Of a stretch of 64,000 nucleotides of DNA, positions 1 to 13,022 are shown in pieces. Each line of letters opens with the position of its first letter. Position 1 is the stretch's first letter. The position numbers and the translations under genes are program-made. The notes under the pieces are model-generated. The model was not told the origin of the DNA. It saw only the letters and a list, made by a program, of their open reading frames with translations, and made no database searches. Source of the stretch: Pseudonocardia sp. N23 (lineage in GTDB: Bacteria; Actinomycetota; Actinomycetes; Mycobacteriales; Pseudonocardiaceae); NCBI RefSeq assembly GCF_002583555.1, contig NZ_BEGX01000028.1, forward strand, positions 111,308-175,307. Direction: 5' to 3'.

Positions 1-2021
1 GTCGCGGACGATCTCGACCCGGCCGCCGCACAGGAGCGGCGCGAACAGCTCGAAGACGGACACGTCGAAGCTCAGCGACGTCGAGAACACGGTGCGTGCC
101 AGGCGCTCCGGGCCGAGCTCGGCGATCGCCCAGCTCGCGAGCGCGGCGGCGTTGCGGTGCGGCACCCGGACGCCCTTGGGCGAGCCGGTCGAGCCGGAGG
201 TGTGGATCGTGTACGCGGCGTTCGCGGGGTGGAGCGGGCGGACGCGGGCCGGGGCGTCGCGATCGGCACCGGTCGGGACCTCGATGACCGGCACACCCGA
301 GTCGGCCCAGACTCGTGAGTGGTGATGGTCGCCATGACGACCATCACCACTCACAGCGGCACTCACGCCGGCGTCCGCCAGGAGGGTCGCGACGCGGGCG
401 GCGGGATGGGCCGGGTCGATCGGCAGGTACGCGGCGCCGGACTTCAGGACGCCCAGAACGGCGACGACCAGGTCGTCGGTGCGGGGCAGGGCGATCGCGA
501 CGGTGTCCTCGGTGCCGAAGCCGCGCTCCGCCAACGCGCGGGCCAGCGTGTTGGCGCGGGCGTCGAGCTGCGCGTAGGTCCACTCGGTGTCGCCGAACCG
601 CAGCGCGGGGGCCGACGGGGTTCGTGCGACCTGGGCCTCGAACAGGTCGGGGAGCGTGGCGTCGACAGCGGTGTCGGCGCCCGAGGCCAGGTCGAGGAGG
701 AGTGAGCGCTCGCCCGGAGCCAGCAGGGGGAGGTCGGCGACGGGCGTGTCGGGGTCGGTCAGGGCGGCGTCGAGCAGCCGGGCGTAGCGGTCGAGGAACG
801 TGTCGGCCTCGGCGGCGGACCAGGTGTCGAGCCGGTGCGCGGCCTCGGCGACGTACTCGTCGCCGTCGCGGACCAGCGACAACGAGAGCCCGAACTCGGC
901 GGCACCCGACGAGATGCGCCGCGGGTGCAGCGTCACGCCATCGAGCGACGGGCGCAGGTCCGAGCGGACCGCGAACAGGGCGTCGAACAGCGGGGCGGGG
1001 CCGGAGTGCCGGGCGGGCCGGACGGTCTCGACGACGAGGTCGATCGGGACGCCCTGGTGCTCGTAGGCGGCGAGCGCGTCGTCGCGGACACGGCGGAGGA
1101 GCTCACGGAACGTCGGACCGTCGTGCACGTCGACGTCGAGGACGATCGTGTTGAGGAAGCAGCCCACGACGGGCCGGTCCTCCGGCTCGGGCCGGTGCAG
1201 CGCAGGGGATCCGACAGCGACGTGATCGGCGCCGTGGCGCAGCCGCGCGAGCAGTGCACCGAAGGCGGCGAGCCCGGCCATGAACGCGGTCGCGCCCTCC
1301 ACCCGGGCCATCTCGGTCATCCGGGCGGCCAGGCCCGGCAGCGGACGGATCGCGACACCACCGCGGCCCGCACCCGCGGCGGGCCCGTCGACGGGGGCGA
1401 CCCGGTCACGCCAGAACGCCAGGTCGTCGGCCCAGAACTCCGGGTCGCGCTGGTGGCGGGCCCGGCGTGCCAGCTCGTGGTGCGGCACCGGGACCGGGTC
1501 CCCCAGTGAGCCGCCCGCGTACGCCGTGGACAGCTCGCCGAGGAACAGCTCCCAGGCGGCGTCGTCGAACGCGATGTGGTGCCCGACCAGCACGAGCGTC
1601 GCGCCCACGAGCGCGACCCGCAGCGGCGGCTCGGTCGCGAGATCGAACGGGCGGCGCGCGAGGGCGGTCGCGACGGCGTCGACGGGGCCGACCTCGACGA
1701 GCAGCCGCGGCGCCGGTCCGGCGGCACGCACCGGGTCGCCCCCGGGGCCCGGGCGGTAGAGCGTCCGCAGCACGTCGTGGCGATCCACGACCGCGTCGAC
1801 CGCCGCCGCGAGGGCGGGCACGTCCAGTGGTCCGGCGACGTCGAAAGCCAGGCACAGGTTGTCGACTACACCCGTCGGGTCCAGCTGCTGGGAGAACCAC
1901 ATGCGCCGCTCGGCGGCGGACAGCTCCCCCTCGGGGGCGAGGTCGTGCTCCACGGTCGTCGGGGCGAGACCGCGTGCGGCGAGGAGCCGGCGCAGCAGGG
2001 CCTGACGATCGGTCGTTGCCG

Positions 2022-2025
<4 letters not shown>
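1..2025 (-). CDS. Nonribosomal peptide synthetase, C-A module (3' end outside window)
   Basis: A siderophore-type NRPS module whose first 675 residues are visible; it continues past the left edge. A condensation domain (about 30-440) carries HHIAFDD at 148-154, the C3 catalytic motif with Asp where Gly is common. An adenylation domain follows, with TSGSTG near residue 607 and FDVSVFELF near 658; the rest of the specificity pocket is outside the window, so the amino acid cannot be predicted. The start is GTG at 2025, overlapping the stop of the AMP ligase as GTGA. Codons 558-571 are made by a perfect 40-bp palindrome (315-354), an apparent in-frame insertion between A-domain core motifs. It probably extends the salicyl-oxazoline/thiazoline chain begun by the two upstream genes. 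Confidence 0.93.
315..354. repeat. Family A palindrome, copy 1, inside NRPS A domain
   Basis: Perfect inverted repeat: arm GTGAGTGGTGATGGTCG (315-331), loop CCATGA, arm 338-354. In the host frame it encodes VSGDGRHGDHHHS. A second copy with the same architecture lies at 27058-27097 inside another gene in the same phase. Confidence 0.9.
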
Positions 2026-3619
<1,594 letters not shown>

Positions 3620-3623
<4 letters not shown>

Positions 3624-6600
3624 TCGCCCGCCCCCGCCAGCATCGCGGCGACCTCGTCGTCGGACAGCTCTGCGACCTCCAGCCACACGTGGGCCACCGC
3701 GTCGAGCCGGTCGGGCTCGTCCTCGGCGTCGACCATCGCGGCGGCCAGCCCGGCGACGGTCGGCGCGCCGAACAGCGACCGCACCGACACCGACCGGGTG
3801 TCGAGGGCATCGCGCAGTGCGGCCACGATCGACGTGGCCAGCACGGAGTCGCCGCCGATGGCGAAGAACTCGTCGTGCACGCCGACCTGCTCGACGCCCA
3901 GCACGTCCCGCCACACCGCGGCGATGACCCGCTCGACGGGTGTCCGGGCGAGCTCCGCGGCGGCCGGCTCGCGCCCGAGCGCCTGCGACGCGAGCTCCCG
4001 GACGGCCTTGCGGTCGATCTTGTTGTTGCCGGTCAGCGGCAGCACGTCGAGGACGACGACCTCCTCCGGCACCATGTGCGACGGCAGGGTGTCGCGAACG
4101 GCCTCGCGGACCGCGTCGGCGTCGAGACCCGCCCCGGCGACGGCGGCGGCGAGCGTCGAGGTACCCGCGACGACGGCAGCCGCACCCGTCACTCCGGTGA
4201 CCGCGGCCAGCGCCGCCTCGACCTCGCCGAGCTCGACCCGGAAGCCGCGGATCTTGACCTGGTTGTCGTTGCGGCCCAGGAACTCGAGTGTGCCGTCACC
4301 GCGGTAGCGGGCGAGGTCGCCGGTGCGGTACCAGTTCCGGCCCTGGTGGGAGACGAACCGGTCGGCGGTCCGGGCGGTGTCGCCGCGGTAGCCGCGGGCG
4401 ACGCCGTCGCCGCCGATCCACAGCTCGCCGGGTACCCAGTCCGGGCAGTCGCGGCCGAGCTGGTCGACGACGCGGCAGACCACGTTGGACAGCGGGGTGC
4501 CGTAGGGGACGCAGCGCCAGTCGTCGGGGACGTCCGCGTCGACGACCTCGCACACCGTCGAGTGGATCGCGGTCTCCGTGGTACCGCCGAGGCCCACGAA
4601 CCGGGCGCCGGGCACCGCGGCGGCGAGCCGACCGGGCAGGTCGACGCCCACCCGGTCGCCGCCGAGCAGCACCAGCCGCAGGCTCTCACCCAGCGGGACC
4701 CCCGACGCCAGGACCATGTCGAGCAACGGCGGGACGCAGTTGAGGACCGTGACGCCGTGCTCGGCGATCGTCGGCCCCCAGGACTCGACGTCGCGACGGT
4801 CGTCGCCGGGTGTGGTGACGACGGCGCCGCCGACCGACAGTGGTGCGAACAGGTCGAACACCGACAGGTCGAAGTCGAGCCCGGACAGCGCGAGGGTGCG
4901 GTCTGCCGGTCCGATGCCGAAGCGGCCGACGAGGTCGTCGATCGTGGTCATCGCCGCGCGGTGCGGCACCTCGACCCCCTTCGGCTCGCCCGTCGAGCCG
5001 GAGGTGAACAGCACGTAGGCGAGGTCCTCCTCCGCGCCGTCGACGGGTGCGGCGAGCGGGCGTGCGGCGGGCACGAACGACTCGTCCACGACGACGGTGT
5101 ACCCGGCGACGGCCGCGATCCGGGCGGCGCGGGCAGGCGGCTGGGCGGCGTCGACCGGCACGTACACCCCGCCGGCGGCGAGCACGCCGAGGACGGCTGC
5201 GACCTGGCCTGCACCCTTGGGCAGCGTGACGGCCACCGGGTCACCGGAGGTGACGCCGCGGTCGACGAGTGCGGCGGCGATGCGCAGCGCCTCGTCGGCC
5301 AGCTCGCCGTAGGTGAGGGTGCGCGCGCCGAGGATCGCGACGGCCGCCGGGTCGGCGGCGGCGTGGGCGAAGAAGCCCTCGTGCAGACGCCGGTGGCTGC
5401 GGGGCGCGGCGGTGTCGTTGACGGCCGCGCGGGCGCCGAGGGCGGCCTGCGGGACGAGCCCGTCGACCGGCGCGGTCCAGGCCCCCGGGTCGTGGGCGAG
5501 CCGGGACACCAGCGCGGCGAAGGCGTCGAACATCGCGTCGACGACGCCGTCGGCCAGCTCGCCGACGCGGGCGTCCCAGTTGACGAGCAGCCCGCCGGCC
5601 AGCTCGGTGACCTGCGCGTCGAGGACGACCTGCGGGCCCTGGGAGATGATCCAGACCGGGTCGCCGAACTGCTCGTGCACGGCCGCGCCGAACAGGTCGC
5701 CCAGGGCGAGCGCGCTGGTGAACACGACGGGGGCGACGACCTGCTCGCCGCTGCTGCGGGTGAGGTCGCGCAGCACCTCGACGCCGGTGTAGTCGGCGTG
5801 GGCGGCGTCGGCGTGCATGCGGGCCTGGACCCGGCGGGCGCGCTCGACGAAGGTCAGCTCCTCGGTGAGGTCGACCTCCAGCAGCACCGACCCGGTGAAG
5901 TCGCCGACGACGTGCACGACGTCGGGGTGCACCGGCTCGCGGTCGAAGAGCGGCACGTTGAGCAGGAACCGCGGCTGCGAGCTCCAGGCGCCGATCATCT
6001 CGGCGAACGCGGTGGCGACGACCATCGCCGGGGTGAGGCCGTGCACGCGGGCGGCGTCGGTCAGCGCGGAACGCTCGGCCGCCGGCAGTACGACCGACCG
6101 CCGGGTGCTGCGGGTGCTCCACGGACGGTCGACGACACCGGCGGGCGTCGGCGCGGCCGGCAGCTCCGGGGCGCCCGGCAGCGTCGGGAGCCGGTCGCGC
6201 CACCACGCGGCGGCCCGCTCGCGGGCCTCGGCGCGCAGCTTCGGACGGGCGGCCCGGTAGCGGGCGTAGTCGTACTCCAGCGACGGGAGGTCCGCGGCCG
6301 CGTCGTCGCCGTCGGCGCTGTAGAGCGCGGCGAGGTCGGACAGCATGATCCGGTAGCTGACGGCATCGGCGGCGACCATGTCGACGTCGACGTGCAGCCG
6401 GGTGCGGCCGCCGGGCAGCAGGCTCAGCGCGGTCGCGAAGACCTCGCCGGACTCGATGTCCAGCAGCTGATGGGAGTTGACGTCGCGGACCTCCTCGAGG
6501 CGCCGCTCGCGCTCGTCGTCGGAGACCGAGCGCAGGTCGTGCACGGTGAGCCCGCGCCAGCCCGACGCCGGGGCGATGTGCTGGCGGCCGTTGTCGGTGA

Positions 6601-8401
6601 CGACGGCGCGCAGCATGCCGTGCCGTGCGACGAGCCGCTCCAGGGCGGTGGCCAGGCGCTCGGCGTCGACGTCGGCGCCGTCGAACTCCGTGTACAGGTG
6701 CGCGGCCACGCCACCGAGGCGCTGCGCGGGTGAGCGGCCGATCCAGTAGGCGTGCTGCAGCGTGGCGAGCGGGAAGTCCTCGGACGCCGGTTCGGCGGGC
6801 ACGACGGGGGCCGGGACGACGACCTCGGCCCGCCGCGACGACAGCAGCTTCGACCAGCCGTCGAGGGTCGGGGTCTCGGCCAGCTCCGCGAAGTTGACCT
6901 CGACGCCCGCACGCCGCCAGCTCGCGACGAGCTGCATCAGCGCGATCGACTCCAGGCCCAGCTCGAAGAGGTTGGCGTCGGCGGCGATCGTCTCGGCGTC
7001 CTCCTCGGTCAGCTCCGCAGCGGTCGCCCGCAGCCCCTCGACGGTCAGATCGGGTCCGGTCACCTGCGCAGGTCCTTCCTGATGGGTGGCCGCCGGGACC
7101 AGGAACCGCGAGATGCTGCGCAGCTTCTCGTTGGTCTCCTCGAACTCCCGCTCCGGTGTGGACGGTGCGACGATCCCCGCGCCCGCCCGCAGCCAGGTCC
7201 GGCCGTCCTGGGAGAACACGGTGCGCAGCACCAGTGCCGCGTCGAGCGTGCCGTCGCAGCCGACCGACAGGACGGCGCCGCTGTAGAGGCCGCGGGGGTA
7301 CTCCTCGTGCTCGGCGATCAGCTCGAACGCCGGGGCCTTGGGGATGCCGGACGCGGTGATCGCGGGGAAGAGCGCGGCGAGCGCGTGCCAGGCGTTGCGG
7401 CCGTCGGCGAGGCGTCCGGTGACGCGGGAGGCGAGGTGCTGCACGCTGCCCCGCTCCTGGACGTTCATGAACTCCTCGACGAACACGCTGTCGGCGCGGC
7501 AGACGCCGGCGAGCTCGTCCTGGGCGAGCCGCACCGAGATGGCGTGCTCGAAGATCTCCTTCGGATCGCCCAGCAGCTCGACGCGGCGGGCCAGGTCGGC
7601 GACGGGGTCACCCAGGAGGGCGCGGGTGCCGGCGAGCGGCTGGGTCGAGACGCGACCGTCGGCGCCGACCTCGACGACCGTCTCCGGGCTGAAGCCGGTG
7701 GCCGCGAGCCCGCCGAGGTCGAACAGGAACGAGCGGGCGGGGGTGTTGCCGCGGCGGCCCGCGACGTAGCTGTCGACGAGGTCGATCTCGTCGGGCACCG
7801 GGACGACCCGCGACAGGATGACCTTCTGCAGCCGGTCGTCGCGGATGTCACGGACGGCGGCGGTCACCGCGGCCCGGTAGGCCTCACCACCGGTCGCCGC
7901 GACGTCGATGGCTCCACCGGGGGGACGGGTCGGGGCGGTCGCGGCGAGGGCGGCGGCCAGGGCGTCGAGCCCGGCGTCGTCGGTCGCGGCGAGCTCGGCA
8001 CCGGCCGGGTCGAGACGGACCTCGCGCTCCGGCACGACGAGGTGCAGGACGGGTCGGTCACCGGCCATCGCGGTGTTCCCGCTGACGACGGTGTGCAGCT
8101 CGTACGCAGCCCAGCCGACGGCCCGCCACTGTCCGAAGGGCAGGGTCGTGAGCAGTCGCGAGACCTGCTGGAGCGGTTCGTCGCCGACCGGCTCGACCAC
8201 GGTCGTCGATCCGGTCCGGAGCCGGATCCCCCGGGCGTCCATCGTCAGTTCGGCGCGCGCGCCGGACGCGAACGTCCATCGCCTGGACTGCTCGTAGACG
8301 ACGTAGGGACCGGTCGCGGCGCGGGCGAGGGCCGCCGCCGCGAGGAGCGGATCGGCGACCGGGCCCACGGTCCGGCGGACGGGATCGAGGGCAGGGGTCA
8401 T
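3620..8401 (-). CDS. Salicylate synthase fused to ArCP-Cy-A-PCP NRPS (MbtI-MbtB-like fusion)
   Basis: A 1593-residue polypeptide that combines making the starter and loading it. Residues 1-440 are an MbtI/Irp9 salicylate synthase (chorismate to salicylate): LQKVILSR with the likely general-base Lys193, TGFSPE, FPAITASGIPKAP, RGLYSG, NEKLRSI. An aryl carrier domain follows (LGLESIALM, Ser485). Next is a heterocyclization domain (540-970) with DxxxxDxxS at D674/D679/S682, so Ser, Thr or Cys is cyclized. The A domain (1005-1480) has TSGSTG at 1134 and an approximate pocket D-L-F-N-L-G-L-I-H-K, near Cys/Ser/Thr codes. The terminal PCP has GGDS with Ser1519; there is no thioesterase. In mycobacteria MbtI and MbtB are separate proteins. 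It needs the MbtH protein encoded just upstream. Confidence 0.93.
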
Positions 8402-8446
8402 CGCGGCGGGTCCTTGTCGGGTTGCGGGGTGCGGGACGGATCGCGG

Positions 8447-8686
8447 TCAGGCGCTGGCGGCGCGCTCGCGTTCGTCGCGCTCCATCTGCTCGACCAGGCT
8501 CTTGGGCCGCATGTCGGTCCAGTTCGCCTCGATGTGGTCGAGGCACTCCTGCCGTGACGCCTCGCCGAAGACGACCGTCCACCCGGCGGGGACGACCGCG
8601 AACGTGGGCCACAGGGAGTACTGGCCCTCGTCGTTGATCAGGGCGTAGAACACGCCCTCGTCGTCGTCGAACGGATTGCCGGACAT
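8447..8686 (-). CDS. mbtH: MbtH family protein
   Basis: A 79-residue MbtH-like protein, the usual chaperone/activator of NRPS adenylation domains. The family signature is present in order: [37 protein letters not shown]. It is the first gene of the NRPS operon and lies 45 bp before the synthase-NRPS gene. An iron box sits about 43 bp upstream of its start, so it should be induced under iron starvation. Confidence 0.97.
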   Translation of the reverse strand: MSGNPFDDDEGVFYALINDEGQYSLWPTFAVVPAGWTVVFGEASRQECLDHIEANWTDMRPKSLVEQMERDERERAASA

Positions 8687-8728
8687 CTGGTGACCCCTTC
8701 GTGCGTGTCAGGCTCGCCTGGCCTGATC

Positions 8729-8747
8729 TAAGGTGAGCCTAACTAAC
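8729..8747 (-). promoter_or_regulatory. Iron box (IdeR/DmdR-type) before mbtH operon
   Basis: Read on the minus strand the site contains the block TTAGGCTCACCT and matches about 14 of 19 positions of the actinobacterial DtxR/IdeR consensus TTAGGTTAGGCTCACCTAA. It lies 43-61 bp upstream of mbtH, in the right place for iron-dependent repression of the NRPS operon. Confidence 0.8.
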
Positions 8748-8807
8748 TCGCTTGCTGACTCCGTTGAGCCTTTCGAGTGATTCGACCGGTACCGACCGTG
8801 AGGAGGG

Positions 8808-9614
8808 TCAAGCCCTCACGAACTCGAGGACCAGCGCGTTCACTGCATCCGGCCGCTCCAGGTATCCGAAGTGGCCACAGTCCGCCAGCTCCACGTAACG
8901 AGCGCCGGGAATCGCGTCCGCGACCTCCCGCGACAGGTGCGGCGGCAGCACCATGTCGTCCGCGAAGCCGACGACCAGCGTCGGTACCCGGACGCCGCGG
9001 TACGCGGCCAGCCGGTCGTCGTCGGCCAGCTCCAGCTGCGCCCGCACCCCCGGCCCCACCCGGGAGCCGGAGAACTCGAACAGGTCCAGCCAGTCCTGCA
9101 CCGCGACCGGGTCGGCCAGCGTCCGCCGCGAGAGGTTCTGCTGCGCCGTGATCGCCGCGTGGTAGCGCGGCGGCAGCTCGATCCCCGCGTCGTGCAACGC
9201 CCGCTCGCCCTCGGACAGCGTGCGCTGCAACGGGTCCGGCCGGCCGTGCGCGGCGAGCAGCACCGCCTGGCCCACCAGGTCCGGCCGGGCCAGCGCGAGC
9301 TCGGCCACGATGCGCGCCCCCAGCGACGTCCCGACGACCCGCGCCGGCGCCCCGAGCAGCTCGACCAGGGCGGCGACGTCGCCCGCCATGTCGTCGAGCG
9401 TCATCCCGCCCGCGCACTCGTCCGACGGTGGGATGCCCCGGTTGTCCAGCGTCGCGACCCGGTGGCCGGCCGCGGTGAACGCCGGTACCTGATGCAGGTT
9501 CCAGACCCGGCCGGGACTGCCGGTGCCCATCACCAGCACCATCAGGGCGCCGTCGTCGGGGCCGTGGACCGTGTAGGACACCCGGACCCCGCCCGGGCGT
9601 TCCAGGAACGGCAT
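8808..9614 (-). CDS. Alpha/beta hydrolase of the siderophore locus
   Basis: A 268-residue alpha/beta-fold hydrolase. Candidate triad: Ser97 in GTSLGA, Asp219 or 220 in GFADDMV, and His248 in CGHFGYLERP; MGTGSPG near residue 29 is the probable oxyanion loop. It is the last gene of the transporter operon; its ATG at 9614 shares a base with the ABC gene stop. The setting suggests Fe-siderophore hydrolysis or trimming/release of the NRPS product, since no thioesterase domain is visible in the synthetases. That role is inference; the fold assignment is secure. Confidence 0.85.
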   Translation of the reverse strand: MPFLERPGGVRVSYTVHGPDDGALMVLVMGTGSPGRVWNLHQVPAFTAAGHRVATLDNRGIPPSDECAGGMTLDDMAGDVAALVELLGAPARVVGTSLGARIVAELALARPDLVGQAVLLAAHGRPDPLQRTLSEGERALHDAGIELPPRYHAAITAQQNLSRRTLADPVAVQDWLDLFEFSGSRVGPGVRAQLELADDDRLAAYRGVRVPTLVVGFADDMVLPPHLSREVADAIPGARYVELADCGHFGYLERPDAVNALVLEFVRA

Positions 9615-11290
9615 CAGACCACCCGTCCCGCGTCGAGCCGGACCACCCGGGGCAACCGGTCGATCGTCGCCTCCCGGTGGGCGATGACGATGAGGGTCCG
9701 CTCCTGGCGCAGCCGGTCGACCGCCTCCTCGATCCGCGACGCCGTCGCCGGGTCGAGGTTCGCCGTCGCCTCGTCCAGGACGAGTACCGCCGGGTCGACC
9801 AGCGCCGCCCGGATCAACCCGACCAGCTGCTGCTCACCCGCCGACAGCTGGTCGCCCCGCACCCCGACGTCGGTGTCCAGCCCGTCGTCGAGGCCGTCGA
9901 CCCATTCCCCCAGGCCCAGCGCCTCGACCGCGCCCAGCATCGCCACCCGGTCCGGGTCGCCCGGGGCGAGCGCCAGGTTGTCGGCGATCGTCCCGGTGAT
10001 CATGTGCACCTGCTGCGGCACGAGCACGACGCGACGTCGCAGCTCCGCGGTGTCGACCTGCCCGATGTCGACACCGGCGAACCGCACCGCGCCGAGGTCG
10101 GGCTGGTAGAGCCCGGTGATCAGCTTGGCCAGCGTCGTCTTGCCGGAGCCGGTCTCGCCCACCAGGCCGACCCGGTCCCCGTGCGGGATGACGACGTCCA
10201 CCCCGTGCAGCACGTCGGTGTCGGCCAGGTAGGAGTAGCGCAGCCCGTCGACCTCGATCGCCCCCCGCGCGGGGAGCGTCGCCGCCGACGTGGGCGGCTC
10301 GACGTGCGTGGCACCCAGCAGGTCGTGCAGCCGGGCCAGCCCGATCCGCGCGGCCTGGTAGTCGCCCACCAGTTGCGACATCGCGACGACGCTCTGGAAC
10401 AGGTTGGCCGTGGCCAGCACGAACGTCACCAGCGTGCCCAGCCCGATGCGATCGGTGCCGACGAGCCACACGCCCAGCGCCAGCAGTGCCGCCGTCGCGA
10501 TGCCCTCGAGCAGCGCGACGACCTCCAGCCGGTTGAGCACCGCGACCGTGCGGCTCGACGCCCCCACGACCGCGTCGTTGTCCCGGTCGAGGCGACGCCG
10601 CCACACCGCCATCCCGCCGGTGGCCTGCAGCGTCTCGCGGGCCGACAACGTCTCGGTGAACGTCGCCGCGAGCGTCGCCTCCGCCGCGGCCTGCCCGCCG
10701 AACGCCGGGCCCGCCGCCTTCTCGAACCACTTCATCACCAGGTACGCCGCCGGCAGGAACAGGACCAGCAGCATCAGCGTCAGCAGCCACGAGTAGAACG
10801 CGAGCACGACCGTCGTCGCCACCAGGGTGATGACCACGCCGAGCAGGTTCGGCAGGTCGCCGCGCACGAACTGCGCCAGGTCGGCGATCTCGCCCGTCGT
10901 TCGGCGCAGCAGGTCACCGGTGCGGTGCGCCTCGATGAACCGCAGCGGCGCGTTCGCCAGCCGCTCGACGGCGGTGTCGCGCATCTCGCGCACCACCCGT
11001 TCACCGGCGCGCGTCAGCAACAGCTCCGACGTCCGCAGCAGCAGCAGGCGGCCGACGATCAGGCCGACCAGCAGCCCGACGGCCCACCACAGGCCGGCCC
11101 GGTCGCCCGCCACGACGGCGTCGACACCCCGGCCGATGGCCGGGGCGATCAGCACGACCGCGAGGGTGCTGCCGATCGTCACCACCAGCGCGAGGCCGAT
11201 CGCCCAGCGGTGCGGGCGCAGGTAGGGCCATGTGCGGCCCAGGATGTGCCGCGTCGACGGCTCGTCGGTGAGGACCCTGACCTCAGCCAC
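9614..11290 (-). CDS. ABC transporter, fused TMD-NBD (YbtQ/IrtB-like)
   Basis: A 558-residue half-transporter with six membrane segments in residues 30-330, then an ATPase domain: Walker A GETGSGKTT (378-386), signature LSAGEQQ (482-488, a degenerate LSGGQ) and Walker B VLVLDE (502-507) with the catalytic Glu. It pairs with the overlapping upstream gene (GTG at 11290, 8-bp overlap) to form a heterodimer. By position in a salicylate-siderophore locus it resembles YbtPQ/IrtAB, which import Fe-siderophores despite the exporter fold; no siderophore-interacting reductase domain is fused. Export of the siderophore is the alternative. Confidence 0.88.
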   Translation of the reverse strand: MAEVRVLTDEPSTRHILGRTWPYLRPHRWAIGLALVVTIGSTLAVVLIAPAIGRGVDAVVAGDRAGLWWAVGLLVGLIVGRLLLLRTSELLLTRAGERVVREMRDTAVERLANAPLRFIEAHRTGDLLRRTTGEIADLAQFVRGDLPNLLGVVITLVATTVVLAFYSWLLTLMLLVLFLPAAYLVMKWFEKAAGPAFGGQAAAEATLAATFTETLSARETLQATGGMAVWRRRLDRDNDAVVGASSRTVAVLNRLEVVALLEGIATAALLALGVWLVGTDRIGLGTLVTFVLATANLFQSVVAMSQLVGDYQAARIGLARLHDLLGATHVEPPTSAATLPARGAIEVDGLRYSYLADTDVLHGVDVVIPHGDRVGLVGETGSGKTTLAKLITGLYQPDLGAVRFAGVDIGQVDTAELRRRVVLVPQQVHMITGTIADNLALAPGDPDRVAMLGAVEALGLGEWVDGLDDGLDTDVGVRGDQLSAGEQQLVGLIRAALVDPAVLVLDEATANLDPATASRIEEAVDRLRQERTLIVIAHREATIDRLPRVVRLDAGRVV

Positions 11291-13022
11291 GTACTGCCGC
11301 CTTCTCCAGGTTCACGACGACGTCGGCGGCGGCGACGGCCGCGGGCCGGTGCGTCACGAACAGGACCGTCGTGTCGGGGAGGAACTCGCGCAGCCCCGCG
11401 AGGATGCGTTTCTCGGTGGCCGGGTCGACCGCCGACGTCACGTCGTCGAGGACGAGGACCCGGGGCCGGCCGATCAGGGCCCGCGCCAGCGCCAGCCGCT
11501 GCACCTGGCCGCCCGACAGCGTCGTGCCGCGCTCACCGAGAACGGTGCCGAAGCCCTCCGGCAGCGCCTCGACGAATCGGTCGGCGGCCGCCGCGGCGCA
11601 CGCGGCGGCGACGACGTCGGCCGGCACGTCCCGGCCCAGCAGCAGGTTCTCGGTGACGGTTCCCGACAGCACGACGGGCCGCTGCGGCACCGTGGCGATA
11701 CGCGCCCGGACATCGGTGAGGGCCGCCGTACGCAGGTCGACCCCGCCGAACGTCACCGACCCGGCGTCGGGGTCGTCGAGCCGGCCCAGGAGCCGCGCCA
11801 GCACCGACTTGCCCGACCCGGTCGCCCCGGTCACCGCCACGAACGCGCCTGCCGGGGCGGTCAGGTCGACCGGCCCCAGCACCCGCCGGTCGCCGCGATG
11901 CGCGACCACACCGTGGACCTCCAGCGCGCCCAGCTCCGGCAGCGCGACCGGATCCACCGGCTCGGTGACCCGCGGCTCCGCGTCGGCCACCGCCGCGATC
12001 CGGCCCGCCGACACCCGCGCCTGACCTCGGTTGGACATCATGTCGACCGCCACCCCCGCGGCGATCGCCATCGTCGTCATCCACGAGGTGAACGCGACCA
12101 GCCCGCCGACGGTGAGGCTGCCGTCGATGACGGAGAACCCGCCGACCAGCAGCCCGGCCGCGATCGCGAACCGCGGCAGCGACGGCGGGATCGCCGACCA
12201 CCATGACGAGATCCGGGCGACGCCCATCGTGTGCTCGGTGACCAGCCCCGACACCCGGTGGTGGCGACGCACCAGTGCCCGCTCACCACCGAGGCCACGC
12301 ACCGCCGCGCTGGCCGAGAGCAGGTCCTCGACGGCGTCGGCACGGTCGCTGTGGGCCTGCGACAACGTCTCGTTGGCGCGGGCGAACCGGCGCGGGAACA
12401 GGATGTTCGCCGCCACCAGCAACGGCACCGTGACGAGGGTGACGCCGAGCAGCCGCACGTCGAGCACCGCGAGCGCCGGCAGCACGACCGCGACGGTCAC
12501 CCCGATCCGCACCCACGCCGCGAGGCCCTGCACCCAGTCCCGGACCATGTCGACGTCGCGGGTCAGCCGGATCGCGAGGTCACCGTGGCCGAACCCGGCC
12601 TCGGCCATCCCCGCCCGGTCGAGCACCGCGATGCGGTCGATCAACGTGCGCCGCACCGCCTGTGCGGTGCGGAAGGCCGCGAGTCCCATCCACCACTGGC
12701 CGCCGACACCCGCGCCGAACATGACGAGCGCGAACACGGCCACGGCGCCCGACCACATCAGCGCGGTCCCGAGGTCGCCGGAGGTGATGCCGTCGTCGAT
12801 GGCGTACTGCGTCGCCCAGGGCATCGCGAGCATGGCCAGCTGCTGGACCAGCGCCGCGACGATGCCCAGCGCGAACAGCCCCCGCTGCTCGCGGAGGCGG
12901 GCGCGCAGCAACCCGTCGGCCACGGCCCGGTCCGTCTCGACGACCGTCGTGGACCCGGCGGCGTCGGGCGCCTCCGGGACCTGCGGGGACGCCCCGGTCT
13001 CAGCGTGTGCCACGGCCCTCAC
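11283..13022 (-). CDS. ABC transporter, fused TMD-NBD (YbtP/IrtA-like), degenerate catalytic site
   Basis: A 579-residue partner half-transporter. After a hydrophilic N-terminus there are membrane segments between about 50 and 330, then the ATPase: GATGSGKS (399-406), canonical LSGGQ (502-506), and Walker B VLVLDD (522-527) with Asp in place of the catalytic Glu. A canonical signature here and a degenerate one in the partner, with one imperfect Walker B, is the pattern of asymmetric heterodimeric ABC proteins. The start is GTG at 13022 (or GTG at 13013), overlapping the FecE-like gene. Confidence 0.87.
   Translation of the reverse strand: MRAVAHAETGASPQVPEAPDAAGSTTVVETDRAVADGLLRARLREQRGLFALGIVAALVQQLAMLAMPWATQYAIDDGITSGDLGTALMWSGAVAVFALVMFGAGVGGQWWMGLAAFRTAQAVRRTLIDRIAVLDRAGMAEAGFGHGDLAIRLTRDVDMVRDWVQGLAAWVRIGVTVAVVLPALAVLDVRLLGVTLVTVPLLVAANILFPRRFARANETLSQAHSDRADAVEDLLSASAAVRGLGGERALVRRHHRVSGLVTEHTMGVARISSWWSAIPPSLPRFAIAAGLLVGGFSVIDGSLTVGGLVAFTSWMTTMAIAAGVAVDMMSNRGQARVSAGRIAAVADAEPRVTEPVDPVALPELGALEVHGVVAHRGDRRVLGPVDLTAPAGAFVAVTGATGSGKSVLARLLGRLDDPDAGSVTFGGVDLRTAALTDVRARIATVPQRPVVLSGTVTENLLLGRDVPADVVAAACAAAAADRFVEALPEGFGTVLGERGTTLSGGQVQRLALARALIGRPRVLVLDDVTSAVDPATEKRILAGLREFLPDTTVLFVTHRPAAVAAADVVVNLEKAAVRG

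Noticed and set aside
3689..6733. Open frame of about 1000 codons on the plus strand opposite the NRPS
   Set aside because: A high-GC antisense shadow: rich in Arg, Gly, Val, Asp, without domains, fully covered by clear NRPS domains on the other strand. The same applies to long antisense frames over ppc (16439-19678), fabG4 and the ABC genes.
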